Positions 1 to 7,858 are shown, numbered from the stretch's first letter. The stretch: 10,716 nucleotides of DNA from an uncultured Erysipelotrichaceae bacterium (GCA_937893115.1 CALBGK010000197.1:1-10716), one strand, 5' to 3'. Program-made: numbers and translations. The notes: a model not told the origin generated them from the letters alone.

Positions 1-383
1 CTGTCTACGATAATTTAGCTTCAGCTATATCAATATCCAAGAGTAATTATGGTAAAAAAGATATAGTCGATATTATTAAGAAAGTAGGAATGGATGAAAG
101 CATTCTTTATAATAGAGTGACTAAACTATCAGGAGGAGAAAAACAAAGAGTTGCCATATCACGCTCTGTTTTAACAAATTCCAAGATCATTTTGGCTGAT
201 GAACCGACTGGAAATCTCGACAAAAAGACAGCATGGGAGATAATTCATTTATTTAGAAGCCTTGCGAAAGATTTTAATAAGACGATTATTATGGTTACCC
301 ATAATGAAGCTTACTTTGACTATGTCGATGAATCTTATTATCTAGATCAAGAATTAAAAAGGTTTATAGCTCATGAACATTAA
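1..383 (+). CDS. ABC transporter ATP-binding protein, 5'-truncated by window edge
   Basis: This is the C-terminal part of an ABC ATPase. The reading frame is open from base 3, and the ATG at 90 is internal, because conserved sequence (VYDNLASA, the region just after the Q-loop) lies before it. Visible motifs are the signature LSGGEKQRVAISRS (from 126), Walker B ILADEPTGNLD (from 189) and the H-loop histidine in VTHN (codon 300-302). Walker A and the Q-loop lie outside the window. The EPTGNLD form is typical of the MacB/LolD-type ATPases that pair with FtsX-like permeases, and such a permease follows with an 11-bp overlap. The pair would act at the membrane, with ATP hydrolysis driving export or mechanotransmission. 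Substrate cannot be told. Confidence 0.93.
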   Translation, partial: VYDNLASAISISKSNYGKKDIVDIIKKVGMDESILYNRVTKLSGGEKQRVAISRSVLTNSKIILADEPTGNLDKKTAWEIIHLFRSLAKDFNKTIIMVTHNEAYFDYVDESYYLDQELKRFIAHEH

Positions 384-1443
384 GAGATATTTTTATAATA
401 TTTTGTTATCTATTTATAATCAAAAAAAAGATAGTTTCTTTTTGTTGATTGTTTTTATGCTGATGACCACTATTATTTTTATCTTTTATGGTTTTTCTAT
501 ATCTTCTGAGATAATTGTCTACTCTTATGACGAAAGATTTTATGAAGAGGGTAATAAATTAGTTGAAGGTATTAAAATTCCCTATGGCAATGATGTCTTA
601 ATAGCTAAAAATACAATTATCGAACATAAATTATTGAATATTGGCGATGATATCATCTTGACAAATAATAACGGTGAGACAATTAAACTAAACGTAGCTG
701 GTATCTATTCGAATGATAATGCAATAAATCTATTAGATGATAATCTTTATCAAAGCGATAGCTATCAAATAATCATGGATGAAAAGACTCTTCTAGACTT
801 TGCAAGCAAAAATGATGATTTGATAATTGGTGATATCATGGTCGAATTTAAAGGTGTTGGAAATAGCGAAGAAGTTATCAATATTGTCAATAATTCATTG
901 AGTTCATTCATTGTTCAAGGCAACGCTTATGACATAGAAATAGATGATGAACTAGCTCAAAAGTTAAAATTGCCAATTCAAAACGCTTCTAGATTGTATG
1001 GGTTGATGGTCACAGTCTTCTTTGTAACGCTCACTATCTTATTAATTTTCATCTTAGTATATTGTGTTAAAAACCGTACTAAAGAATATGGCATTTGGAT
1101 GACTATGGGTCTCAATAAGATATCGTTAGTATTAAAGTTTTTCATCGAAGTATCAATCCTGATGTCGGCGGCATTCATCATTTGCTTGCCTTTATCTAAA
1201 GTTATCTTTAGACAGATCAATAATTCGATGGTTGAACAAAACGATTATACGCAAGCACAGATAATGCATCTATATGATACAGAAGTGGATACACAAGTAG
1301 TTGAAAGTGAAGAATATCTAGTTGAAATTGATGTTAGTGAGTATATAAATATTTATTTATTTTTATTGCTGATATGTCTATTATCCTCACTTATTTCCTT
1401 CATCTCATTATTCAATAAAAAAGTGATAGAATTTATTAAATAG
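373..1443 (+). CDS. FtsX/MacB-like ABC transporter permease
   Basis: This is a 356-aa membrane protein with four predicted TM segments: about 22-44, 210-232, 253-278 and 327-347. A large extracytoplasmic domain lies between TM1 and TM2 (about 45-205), rich in Asp, Asn and Ile. That one-plus-three topology is the FtsX/MacB layout. The loop after TM2, KNRTKEYGIWMTMGL (about 233-247), matches the usual R..E.GI...G cytoplasmic motif of the family. A second acidic insert lies between TM3 and TM4. The start at 373 overlaps the ATPase gene, and AAAAAGG (356-362) is a possible ribosome binding site, so the two are probably translationally coupled. The role is inferred as the permease half of a type VII ABC system; the cargo (lipoprotein, peptide or signal) is unknown. 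Confidence 0.85.
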   Translation: MNIKRYFYNILLSIYNQKKDSFFLLIVFMLMTTIIFIFYGFSISSEIIVYSYDERFYEEGNKLVEGIKIPYGNDVLIAKNTIIEHKLLNIGDDIILTNNNGETIKLNVAGIYSNDNAINLLDDNLYQSDSYQIIMDEKTLLDFASKNDDLIIGDIMVEFKGVGNSEEVINIVNNSLSSFIVQGNAYDIEIDDELAQKLKLPIQNASRLYGLMVTVFFVTLTILLIFILVYCVKNRTKEYGIWMTMGLNKISLVLKFFIEVSILMSAAFIICLPLSKVIFRQINNSMVEQNDYTQAQIMHLYDTEVDTQVVESEEYLVEIDVSEYINIYLFLLLICLLSSLISFISLFNKKVIEFIK

Positions 1444-1449
1444 ATTAAT

Positions 1450-1476
1450 CGATATTATTTGAAATATCGCTCTTTA
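1450..1476 (+). terminator. possible weak terminator hairpin after the permease gene
   Basis: A perfect 7-bp stem CGATATT/AATATCG (1450-1456 with 1463-1469) has a 6-nt loop and is followed by CTCTTTA. The stem is AT-rich and the T-run is poor, so termination would be weak. It overlaps the -35 of the rplU promoter. Confidence 0.35.
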
Positions 1477-1487
1477 TATGCTAAAAT
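1459..1487 (+). promoter_or_regulatory. promoter of the rplU-prp-rpmA operon
   Basis: The -35 TTGAAA (1459-1464) and -10 TAAAAT (1482-1487) are separated by 17 bp. A TG at 1479-1480 makes it an extended -10 (TGC-TAAAAT). The predicted transcript starts near 1494. This is a strong sigma-A-type promoter, as expected for ribosomal protein genes. Confidence 0.75.
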
Positions 1488-1493
1488 ACATGT

Positions 1494-1592
1494 GTTATAG
1501 CCTCTTTGGAGTCTATAACCGCTCAAAAAAGGTTCCTAAAATGATTATTCATTACCTTCATGGCGCGTCTTAAGAAGAAAAGGAGGTGCACT
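1494..1592 (+). promoter_or_regulatory. structured 5' leader of rplU (probable L21 leader)
   Basis: About 99 nt of untranslated RNA lie between the predicted transcript start and the L21 start codon. A hairpin forms at the very 5' end: GTTATAG (1494-1500) pairs with CTATAAC (1513-1519), with an inner CTC/GAG extension (1502-1504 with 1509-1511) around a TTTG loop and one mismatch. The leader ends with the strong Shine-Dalgarno AAAGGAGGTG (1579-1588). Low-GC Gram-positives carry a ribosomal-protein L21 leader family at this location, thought to be autoregulatory. I assign it from position, size and the hairpin; I have not matched the family consensus. Confidence 0.55.
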
Positions 1593-1904
1593 ATGTACGC
1601 AATTATCGAAACAGGCGGAAAACAACTTAAAGTTGAACAAGGTTCAGTTATCTATGTTGAAAAATTAGATGTTCAAGAAGGTGAATCATTTACATTTGAT
1701 AAAGTTGTTGCGCTAGGCGGTGATGCGATGAAACTTGGCAATCCATATGTTGAAGGAGCAAGCGTTACTTGCAAAGTAGAAAAACAAGGAAAAGCTAAGA
1801 AAATTGTTATCTTCAAGTACAAAGCTAAAAAAGGTTCTACAAGAAGAAAACAAGGTCATCGTCAACCATATACTAAATTGACTGTTGAAAGCATTAATGC
1901 CTAA
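1593..1904 (+). CDS. rplU: 50S ribosomal protein L21
   Basis: This 103-aa protein begins [17 protein letters not shown], the invariant L21 N-terminus, and has the length usual for L21. The C-terminal half has the expected [21 protein letters not shown] motif region that binds 23S rRNA. The start at 1593 is chosen because a consensus Shine-Dalgarno (AGGAGG, 1581-1586) lies 6 nt upstream and because homology begins exactly there. An in-frame ATG at 1560 would add 11 basic residues with no family support and would use up the leader. The gene is first in an operon with prp and rpmA. Its stop codon overlaps the next start (TAATG), so prp is translated by coupling. Confidence 0.98.
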   Translation: MYAIIETGGKQLKVEQGSVIYVEKLDVQEGESFTFDKVVALGGDAMKLGNPYVEGASVTCKVEKQGKAKKIVIFKYKAKKGSTRRKQGHRQPYTKLTVESINA

Positions 1905-2221
1905 TGGTTAAAGTCATTTATAGCATTGATGACGATATGATTACTTATTTAAATGTAAGTGGTCATGCGAATAGTGCTGATAAGGGCAAGGATCTTATCT
2001 GTGCTGCTATCAGTTCTATCATGTTTGGATTGATGAATGCTATCGACTTATTAGAAATCGATGATGTTGATATTATCGATGCTGGTAATAAGATAGAGAT
2101 CATCAATAAGACGAAAGATATGAGACTTAATGATTATTTAAGTCTTGTCATGATTCAATTAAAGACAATAGAAGAATCATATAAACAATATATTAATATA
2201 AAAAGAAAGGAGCTATCATGA
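1904..2221 (+). CDS. prp: ribosomal-processing cysteine protease Prp
   Basis: This 105-aa protein is Prp (YsxB family). In Firmicutes it removes the N-terminal extension of ribosomal protein L27, a step essential for functional ribosomes in Staphylococcus aureus. The catalytic dyad can be seen: His21 in VSGHAN and Cys33 in [10 protein letters not shown], with the expected 11-residue gap. The gene sits between rplU and its substrate gene rpmA, the conserved arrangement. It begins at the ATG overlapping the rplU stop by one base and has no Shine-Dalgarno of its own, so it depends on translation of rplU. Its last 4 bp overlap rpmA. The matching cleavage site is present in L27. Confidence 0.95.
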   Translation: MVKVIYSIDDDMITYLNVSGHANSADKGKDLICAAISSIMFGLMNAIDLLEIDDVDIIDAGNKIEIINKTKDMRLNDYLSLVMIQLKTIEESYKQYINIKRKELS

Positions 2222-2502
2222 AATATATCTTAGATATTCAATATTTCGCTTCTAAGAAGGGTGTAGGTTCCACAAAGAACGGTCGTGATTCTCATTCAAA
2301 ACGCTTAGGCGCTAAGAAATCTGATGGAGAATTTGCAACTGCTGGTTCAATCCTATATCGTCAAAGAGGAACAAAGATTCATCCAGGCACAAATGTAATG
2401 CGTGGTGGTGATGATACTTTATTCTGTACTGTAGATGGTATAGTTAAATTTGAACGTTTAGGAAAAGATCGCAAGAAAGTTTCTGTTTACCCAGTAGCTT
2501 AG
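2218..2502 (+). CDS. rpmA: 50S ribosomal protein L27 with Prp-cleaved N-terminal extension
   Basis: This 94-aa protein is an easily recognised L27: [43 protein letters not shown] and the final VSVYPVA. It carries the Firmicute-type leader [10 protein letters not shown] before Ala11. The Prp site in this group follows the last Phe of a hydrophobic QFF/QYF motif, so cleavage after Phe10 is expected, exposing the short N-terminus that reaches the peptidyl-transferase centre. The gene overlaps prp by 4 bp (ATGA) and also has its own ribosome binding site AAAGGAG (2206-2212). A terminator hairpin follows at once. Confidence 0.98.
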   Translation: MKYILDIQYFASKKGVGSTKNGRDSHSKRLGAKKSDGEFATAGSILYRQRGTKIHPGTNVMRGGDDTLFCTVDGIVKFERLGKDRKKVSVYPVA

Positions 2503-2509
2503 ATAGTTG

Positions 2510-2532
2510 AAGCCCTTTTATAGGGCTTTTTT
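2510..2532 (+). terminator. intrinsic terminator between rpmA and obg
   Basis: A 7-bp stem AAGCCCT/AGGGCTT (2510-2516 with 2522-2528) has a TTTAT loop and a run of six T (2527-2532). It ends the rplU-prp-rpmA transcript. The obg ribosome binding site begins at the very next base, so obg is expressed either by read-through or from a promoter inside rpmA; I see no promoter in the gap. Confidence 0.85.
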
Positions 2533-2543
2533 AAAGGAGAAAT

Positions 2544-3827
2544 ATGCAATTTATCGACAAAGTAAAATTACATTTAAAAGCTGGCAATGGCGGCGACGGA
2601 ATCGTTGCCTTTAGACGTGAAAAATATGTCCCTTTAGGTGGTCCATCTGGCGGTGATGGAGGTGATGGTGGTTCTATCATCTTTGAAGTAGATACTAATA
2701 AGTCTACCCTTTTAGATTTGCGCTACACTAAGCAGATTAAGGCTCAAAATGGTGAAAATGGCAAGAATAAGAAGATGTATGGGGCGGACAGTGATGATGT
2801 CATCGTCAAGGTACCTCTAGGAACAATGGTTAAAGATGCAAGTACTGGTAATCTAATCGCCGACTTATGTAAAGTAGGCGATAGGGAAGTCATCTGCAAG
2901 GGTGGCAAAGGTGGCAAGGGTAATCGTCACTATGCAACTTCTCGCAATAGTGCACCAGAATATGCCCAACTTGGCGAAAGCGGTGAAGAAAAGGATGTCA
3001 TCGTTGAATTAAAGTTATTAGCTGATGTGGGATTAGTTGGTTTTCCTAGTGTAGGTAAGTCGACATTCTTATCAGTTGTATCTAATGCACGACCAGAAAT
3101 AGCTGATTATCCTTTTACGACTTTGCGACCACAACTAGGTTTAGTTAAAGTTGATGATACTAGCTTTGTCATTGCTGATTTGCCAGGACTTATCGAGGGA
3201 GCTAGCGAAGGAAAGGGACTTGGCCATGACTTTCTAAAACATATCGAGAGATGTCGAGTAATCTTACATATAGTTGATATGGGTGCTAATGATGGACGCG
3301 ATCCTTTAGAAGACTATCGTATCATTCAAAAAGAATTAGCTAGTTATCCAGTTAATCTAGCTGCTAGGCCATCTATCGTCTTGGCCAATAAGATGGACCT
3401 TGATGGTGCAAGTGAAAATCTCATGAGATTTAAAAAAGCCTATCCCGATGTTGAAGTATATGAGGCTAATACCATTATTAATGAAGGCTTACAGATAGTC
3501 TTATATCGATTGAAGGAATTGCTCAATGAGACACCTTACTTCCCAATTTATGACAGCGAAAAATCTAGTCAAAGAGTTGTCTATGAATATAAGGAAGAAT
3601 ATCCATTTAAGGTATTTAATGAAGGTAATGGCATCTATCGCGTAGAAGGAGAAAAACTTAGTCGTCTGCTCAGTCAAGTTGATTTTGATGATGAAGATAG
3701 TATCGTCCGCTTCTCTAATCAATTAAGGAAACTTAAAGTTGATGAAGCTTTACGTGAAAAGGGCTGTAAAGATGGCGATAGAGTTTATATCGAAGACTTT
3801 GGCTTTGACTTTATCGAAGAAGAATAA
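2544..3827 (+). CDS. obg: Obg family GTPase (ribosome assembly / stringent response)
   Basis: This 427-aa protein has the full Obg layout. An N-terminal glycine-rich Obg fold (about 1-158) contains GNGGDGIVAFRREKYVP and repeated GG turns. The G domain follows with G1 GFPSVGKST (166-174), a switch I region with DYPFTTL, G3 DLPGLIEGA (from 212) and G4 NKMD (282-285). The C-terminal OCT domain (about 345-425) includes the FKVFNEGNGIYRVEG region. Obg binds the 50S subunit late in assembly and responds to GTP and ppGpp. The start is supported by AAAGGAGA (2533-2540) just upstream. It follows rpmA as in many Firmicutes, but without spo0B between, and ends before a good terminator. Confidence 0.97.
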   Translation: MQFIDKVKLHLKAGNGGDGIVAFRREKYVPLGGPSGGDGGDGGSIIFEVDTNKSTLLDLRYTKQIKAQNGENGKNKKMYGADSDDVIVKVPLGTMVKDASTGNLIADLCKVGDREVICKGGKGGKGNRHYATSRNSAPEYAQLGESGEEKDVIVELKLLADVGLVGFPSVGKSTFLSVVSNARPEIADYPFTTLRPQLGLVKVDDTSFVIADLPGLIEGASEGKGLGHDFLKHIERCRVILHIVDMGANDGRDPLEDYRIIQKELASYPVNLAARPSIVLANKMDLDGASENLMRFKKAYPDVEVYEANTIINEGLQIVLYRLKELLNETPYFPIYDSEKSSQRVVYEYKEEYPFKVFNEGNGIYRVEGEKLSRLLSQVDFDDEDSIVRFSNQLRKLKVDEALREKGCKDGDRVYIEDFGFDFIEEE

Positions 3828-3834
3828 TAGAACT

Positions 3835-3865
3835 AAAGACATCAGAGATATTTTGATGTCTTTTT
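3835..3865 (+). terminator. intrinsic terminator after obg
   Basis: A perfect 10-bp stem AAAGACATCA/TGATGTCTTT (3835-3844 with 3854-3863) has a 9-nt loop and a T-run to 3865. The A-rich left arm means it could also work on the other strand, but no minus-strand gene converges here. Confidence 0.85.
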
Positions 3866-3920
3866 AATATCAGGGGCAAGCTAAAGACTGGATATTGTTA
3901 TAGTGAGTTGATGAGCTTTT

Positions 3921-3936
3921 TGGTATAATGATTGTA
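3921..3936 (+). promoter_or_regulatory. extended -10 promoter of ruvAB, probably giving a leaderless mRNA
   Basis: TGG-TATAAT (3921-3929) is a perfect consensus extended -10. No good -35 is found at the usual distance, which extended -10 promoters tolerate. The transcript start expected 7 nt after the -10 falls on 3936, the A of the ruvA ATG. There is no Shine-Dalgarno before ruvA. Confidence 0.7.
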
Positions 3937-4496
3937 TGATTGGATTTATCAGAGGGAAAGTTTTTGATTTTGGTTTGGATTATTGTTTGATAGACACGGG
4001 CACTATTGGCTATCGCATTAATTTTTATCATCCTGAAAGTCTTAAACTCAATGAAGATGTAATTATCTATACTTACCAAAATGTGCGAGAGGATGAAATC
4101 AGTTTATATGGTTTTCTCTCTTTAGATGAATATGATTTATTTGTCAAACTCATTTCGGTAAAAGGTCTAGGGCCTAAGATTGCATCTAATATCTTAGCCG
4201 CAACAACAACTAGTGCAATAAAAGAAGCAATTGAAAATAATGACGTCACTTTTATGAAGAGACTACCAGGTATAGGCGCCAAGACGGCATCACAGATTAT
4301 CTTAGACTTAAAGGGCAAGCTAGTTGAAAGCAAGACTATTGATACTAATAATGAGAAGATGAAAGATGTCATCGAAGCTCTAAAGTCACTAGGATATAAA
4401 ACTAATGAAATTACGCCAGTCATCAAGAAGATTGAAGGGGAGGATTTGTCTATAGATGCCTATATTAAAAAGGCACTAGGACTATTATTGAAGTGA
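3936..4496 (+). CDS. ruvA: Holliday junction branch migration protein RuvA
   Basis: RuvA tetramers bind the four-way DNA junction and load RuvB rings. The 186-aa product has domain I (1-65, an OB fold starting MIGFIRGKV). Domain II holds two helix-hairpin-helix motifs, GLGPKIA (77-83) and LPGIGAKTA (110-118), followed by ILDLKGKL. A flexible linker comes next, then domain III (about 140-186, [12 protein letters not shown]), which contacts RuvB. It is slightly shorter than the usual roughly 200 aa, mostly in the linker. The start is fixed by homology (M-I-x-F-x-x-G), although no ribosome binding site precedes it. ruvB follows 7 bp after the stop. Confidence 0.97.
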   Translation: MIGFIRGKVFDFGLDYCLIDTGTIGYRINFYHPESLKLNEDVIIYTYQNVREDEISLYGFLSLDEYDLFVKLISVKGLGPKIASNILAATTTSAIKEAIENNDVTFMKRLPGIGAKTASQIILDLKGKLVESKTIDTNNEKMKDVIEALKSLGYKTNEITPVIKKIEGEDLSIDAYIKKALGLLLK

Positions 4497-4503
4497 GGAA
4501 AAT

Positions 4504-5511
4504 ATGTCAGAAGAAAGAATTTTATCACCCGATAATCTCTACCAAGATGAAGATGATATCAGTTTAAGACCACAATCAATCAAAGATTATGTCGGCCAGA
4601 AAACTTTAAAAGAGAATTTAGAAATATTTATTCAGGCTGCCAAGATGCGTGATGAATCTTTAGACCATGTCTTATTATATGGACCTCCAGGTTTGGGTAA
4701 GACGACTTTAGCTTATATCTTAGCTAATGAAATGGGCTCAAAAGTAAAAGTTACCAGCGGTCCAAGTATTGAAAGAAGTGGAGATTTAGCTGCTATACTA
4801 TCGACACTTGAGGCTGGAGATATCCTTTTTATCGATGAGATACACCGCTTGCCCAAGGCGATAGAAGAAGTTCTATATCCGGCAATGGAAGACTTTTGTA
4901 TCGATATAGTTGTCGGAAAGGAATCAGGGGCTAGGTCTATTAGATTAGATTTACCACCCTTTACACTAGTAGGAGCTACTACTAGAGCAGGAGATGTCTC
5001 AGCTCCACTGCGTGATCGCTTTGGTATTGTCTCTAAATTAGAATATTATACTAATGACGAGCTTGAACAGATATTAAAACGTACTGCTAAGGTTTTCCAT
5101 ATCACAGCTCAAGATGAGGCAGTGAGGGAAATTGCTAAACGTTCAAGAGGAACACCACGTATTGCTAATAGACTATTTAGAAGAGTTAGAGACTTTGGCC
5201 AAGTATTAAACGAAGGCGAGATCGACTTAGATTTGACTCGTGATGCCCTCAATCGCTTAAAGGTTGACTCTTTAGGCCTAGATAGTGTAGATATTCGCTA
5301 TCTCAGGGGGATTATTGAACGCTTTAACGGTGGACCGGTCGGCTTAGAAGCCATAGCCTCGGCCATCGGAGAAGAAACGATGACTTTAGAAGATGTCTAT
5401 GAACCATACCTTCTACAAATTGGTTTTATTAACAGAACGCCAAGGGGTAGGGTCGTAACTTCTAAAGCTTATGAACATCTAAAAATTGATTTACATCAAT
5501 CTTTATTCTAA
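4504..5511 (+). CDS. ruvB: Holliday junction branch migration DNA helicase RuvB
   Basis: RuvB is the hexameric AAA+ motor that drives branch migration with RuvA. The 335-aa product has the normal length. It shows Walker [10 protein letters not shown] (60-68), Walker B DEIH (111-114), the sensor 1 region GATTRAG (from 157), the conserved RGTPR (215-219) and a C-terminal winged helix ending [17 protein letters not shown] (4495-4498) overlaps the ruvA stop and serves as the ribosome binding site, so the two genes are coupled. ruvC is not next door, as is common in Firmicutes. A short hairpin closes the operon. Confidence 0.98.
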   Translation: MSEERILSPDNLYQDEDDISLRPQSIKDYVGQKTLKENLEIFIQAAKMRDESLDHVLLYGPPGLGKTTLAYILANEMGSKVKVTSGPSIERSGDLAAILSTLEAGDILFIDEIHRLPKAIEEVLYPAMEDFCIDIVVGKESGARSIRLDLPPFTLVGATTRAGDVSAPLRDRFGIVSKLEYYTNDELEQILKRTAKVFHITAQDEAVREIAKRSRGTPRIANRLFRRVRDFGQVLNEGEIDLDLTRDALNRLKVDSLGLDSVDIRYLRGIIERFNGGPVGLEAIASAIGEETMTLEDVYEPYLLQIGFINRTPRGRVVTSKAYEHLKIDLHQSLF

Positions 5512-5532
5512 ATGCTAGTTCACTAGCATTTT
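5510..5532 (+). terminator. terminator-like hairpin after ruvB
   Basis: A 9-bp stem AAATGCTAG/CTAGCATTT (5510-5518 with 5523-5531) has a TTCA tetraloop and a short T-run (TTTT, then ACTTTATT). It overlaps the ruvB stop codon. The stem is perfect but the U-tract is interrupted, so efficiency is uncertain. Confidence 0.65.
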
Positions 5533-5562
5533 ACTTTATTGTTTATTAAGAGGGTATCTATT

Positions 5563-7010
5563 ATGTCAAAAACAAAAAAAGATTATTTATTCGTCGTATT
5601 AGCTTTATTTATTATCTTTAGTAGTTATTTTTCTAGTGGTTTTATGGGTCTTAGTGCTGACGCTATAAAACTTTTAGCTGTTTTTGTTGCTTCTTTGATC
5701 TTATGGATTTTTGTATCTATTGATTGGCCTAGTTTTATTACTATTTTATTCTTAGGTCTCATTCCTAGCCTGGGCTTTAATCAAGTATTTAAGGATGCCT
5801 TCGGCAATAGCACTGTCGTCTTTTTAATCTTTACTTTTATCTTAGTTTATCCTCTTTCTAAGACTAATTTCGTTAAACGTTGTACTATCTTTTTTATCAC
5901 TAATAAGATTGCAGCTAAAGGGCCATGGTTTTTCGTTGCCTTTCTTTTAGCTTCAGTTACTTTTATGGGCCTATTTATTTCTCCATCTGTCTTATTTGTT
6001 GCCTTTTTACCATTTTTAAAAGACATCATTGAAGTTTTAGGCTTAAAAAAGGGCTCTAAGACAGCTAATATGCTGATGATGGGTTCAGCTATATGTATAA
6101 ATCTATCATCAGGTATGACAGCGATAGGACATGTATGGCCAACGATGGCCATTGGCTACTATAAGGCTTTTACAGGTCTAGATATCAATCAATTTCAGTA
6201 TATGGCCTTTGGTATTCCTAGCGGCTTAATCATTATTATCTTATTATTTCTCGCTTATCGCTTCATTTATCGACCCGATGATATTAATCAAATAGATGTA
6301 AGTAGAGCTAATGTTCTAAAAGGAGATATACCTTCTATTGATTTAAAAGAAAAAGTCATTTTATTGACTATGTTGCTAACGGTAGTTTTATGGGTGATGC
6401 CAAGTTTACTACAAGGTATATGGCCTGCATTTTATAACACCATTAATGCTTATACCAGTGCTTTTCCACCCCTTATTGGTTGTCTAATATTATTTATTAT
6501 TAAAATAGATGATAAACCTATTCTTGATTTTAAAGAAGTTTCTAGCAAAGGTATATTATGGGGCAGCATTATTATGACAGCTGCTGCTACGGCTTTAGGC
6601 GCAGCTTTAACCAATGATACCTTAGGTATTAGCTATCTTTAAATCTATCAATTTATGTACAAAGTTTATCACCGACGTTGATGATTGCCTTTTTTGTTTT
6701 ATGGGCTTTAGTGGAAACTAACTTCTCTAGTAATATCGTTACTACGACAGTAGTTAGTAGTGTCGCCTTAACTGTTTTGACATCTTTAGATAATAATGTA
6801 GTATCAATAGCTAGTGTAATCATGATGATAGGTTTTGCAGCCAGTGTATGCAATATGACACCAGCTGGTCAAAGTACTGTCAATACAGTAGCTATAGGTT
6901 CTAATTATACAGATACTAAATCAATGTTTATTTGGGGATTAGTAGTAGCTATTATTGCCTTTTTGGTACTAGTCTTTGTATCTTATCCTTTGGCCACTTT
7001 AATTATTTGA
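5563..7010 (+). pseudogene. SLC13/DASS-family transporter, disrupted by a -1 frameshift near 6630-6645
   Basis: A polytopic membrane protein is split over two frames. The first part (5563-6642, about 359 aa) stops after NDTLGISYL. The second, in the -1 frame, continues in register with SIYVQSLSP and then ETNFSSNIVTTTV to 7010. Joined, they give roughly 480 aa, the normal size of a divalent-anion:sodium symporter. The start is the ATG at 5563, with AGAGGG (5549-5554) as ribosome binding site; a TTG at 5539 is less likely. The two SNT-like sodium/substrate loops are atypical: SPS at residues 140-142 and SNI at 6729-6737. The substrate is therefore uncertain. No slippery heptamer lies at the junction, so I favour a mutation or a sequencing indel over programmed frameshifting. 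The reading is otherwise intact, so decay would be recent. Confidence 0.8.
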
Positions 7011-7613
7011 TTTATAGACTAGTTCGACATAGTTAAAATATTTAAGACTATTTTTATAATCAGCACGAATAGTTAATTTATTTTTTAACCAATAATTTTT
7101 AAATTCGACATCAATATCTTTCCTAGATTCCATTAAACCTTCTAAGAAACTGATTGTTTCAAAATATTCCGAATTACTAACAATCGCTTTAATGCTTTCA
7201 CCAGTAATTAAGGCTAAGTTCAAGACAGTATTGGCATTACTGTCTTTTTCTATATAGAAGCCCATAACAAAATTAATAGGGACATATTTATTAGCAAATC
7301 TTAGCCAATGATCTGATACTTCAACTAACTTGTTTACTTGGCGAAATTCTTCTTTTTCCATCATGGCAATTAAGTCTTTATCTTTAAATGAATCATAGAC
7401 AAAGTCAAAGTCTTCAAATTTATTGCGATATACTCTTTTATACCAATAATAGTAGTAACAAGCCCATGCGCATGAGAAGATAAATGTCATGATATATGAT
7501 GTGATAGCAGGGAAATGGGCAGTATAGATGATTGATAATATCATAGCTATTGAAGCTATGATGAATATGATATTTAAAATGATATTTCTTGATTTATTAC
7601 TTTTGATGGTCAT
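6999..7613 (-). CDS. hypothetical two-TM membrane protein
   Basis: This 204-aa protein matches no family I recognise. Two hydrophobic segments at about 10-31 and 34-57 form an N-terminal hairpin. The aromatic, basic stretch YYYYWYKRVYRNK follows, then a soluble mixed-charge domain of about 140 residues with several Trp and Tyr and no obvious catalytic motif. The start is supported by AAGGAG on the minus strand (7621-7626), 7 nt before the ATG. A TATAAT lies further upstream at 7652-7647, but its -35 is weak. The 3' end overlaps the transporter gene by 12 bp in convergent orientation, with no terminator between them. The cytoplasmic domain may be regulatory or structural, but nothing visible says which. 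Confidence 0.7.
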   Translation of the reverse strand: MTIKSNKSRNIILNIIFIIASIAMILSIIYTAHFPAITSYIMTFIFSCAWACYYYYWYKRVYRNKFEDFDFVYDSFKDKDLIAMMEKEEFRQVNKLVEVSDHWLRFANKYVPINFVMGFYIEKDSNANTVLNLALITGESIKAIVSNSEYFETISFLEGLMESRKDIDVEFKNYWLKNKLTIRADYKNSLKYFNYVELVYKSNN

Positions 7614-7646
7614 GTGTATGCTCCTTATATCTTTATCTTATGCTTA

Positions 7647-7652
7647 ATTATA
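7647..7652 (-). promoter_or_regulatory. candidate -10 box for the minus-strand hypothetical gene
   Basis: A perfect TATAAT reads on the minus strand, 34 bp upstream of the start codon. The region 17 bp further upstream (7670-7675, AATAAG) is a poor -35, so this is tentative. Confidence 0.35.
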
Positions 7653-7809
7653 GAAAATTAAAATCTTATCTTATTTATTTCACAAAAAACTTGCATTATA
7701 AAAACAAATTTAATCACTTTGTTGATGATATGTAATAAATTTCCTACATTTTAATTTTGTTTTGTATTGAATACGATTTTAGTTTTGTATATAGAAATTT
7801 AATAAAATA

Positions 7810-7858
7810 GATGTCAATTGACAAAGATGTTTGATTATTTTTAAGATAGATATATCAT
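7810..7858 (+). promoter_or_regulatory. operator palindrome and promoter of the peptide-regulator operon
   Basis: A perfect 12-bp palindrome TGTCAATTGACA (7812-7823) lies in the context GATGTCAATTGACAAA (7810-7825). The same element recurs before the protease gene. A -10-like TATCAT (7853-7858) begins 29 bp after the palindrome, placing the operator centre near -48, suitable for an activator that replaces a weak -35. The right half, TTGACA (7818-7823), is also a perfect -35, with TAAGAT (7842-7847) 18 bp downstream. A repressed or basal promoter overlapping the operator is therefore an alternative. The predicted 5' UTR is about 27 nt. The rest of the 278-bp intergenic region is AT-rich, with nothing else I recognise. 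Confidence 0.65.

Noticed and set aside
1560-1592. In-frame ATG giving L21 an extra 11 basic residues
   Set aside because: L21 homology begins at 1593, where a consensus Shine-Dalgarno is correctly spaced; the upstream codons lie in the leader RNA.
4073-4426. Minus-strand 117-codon frame across ruvA
   Set aside because: It is a shadow of a confidently identified gene, with no ribosome binding site or family resemblance.
6631-6650. Programmed -1 frameshift in the transporter
   Set aside because: The codons before the stop (TAT CTT TAA) do not form an X-XXY-YYZ slippery heptamer, and such a signal is not known for this family.
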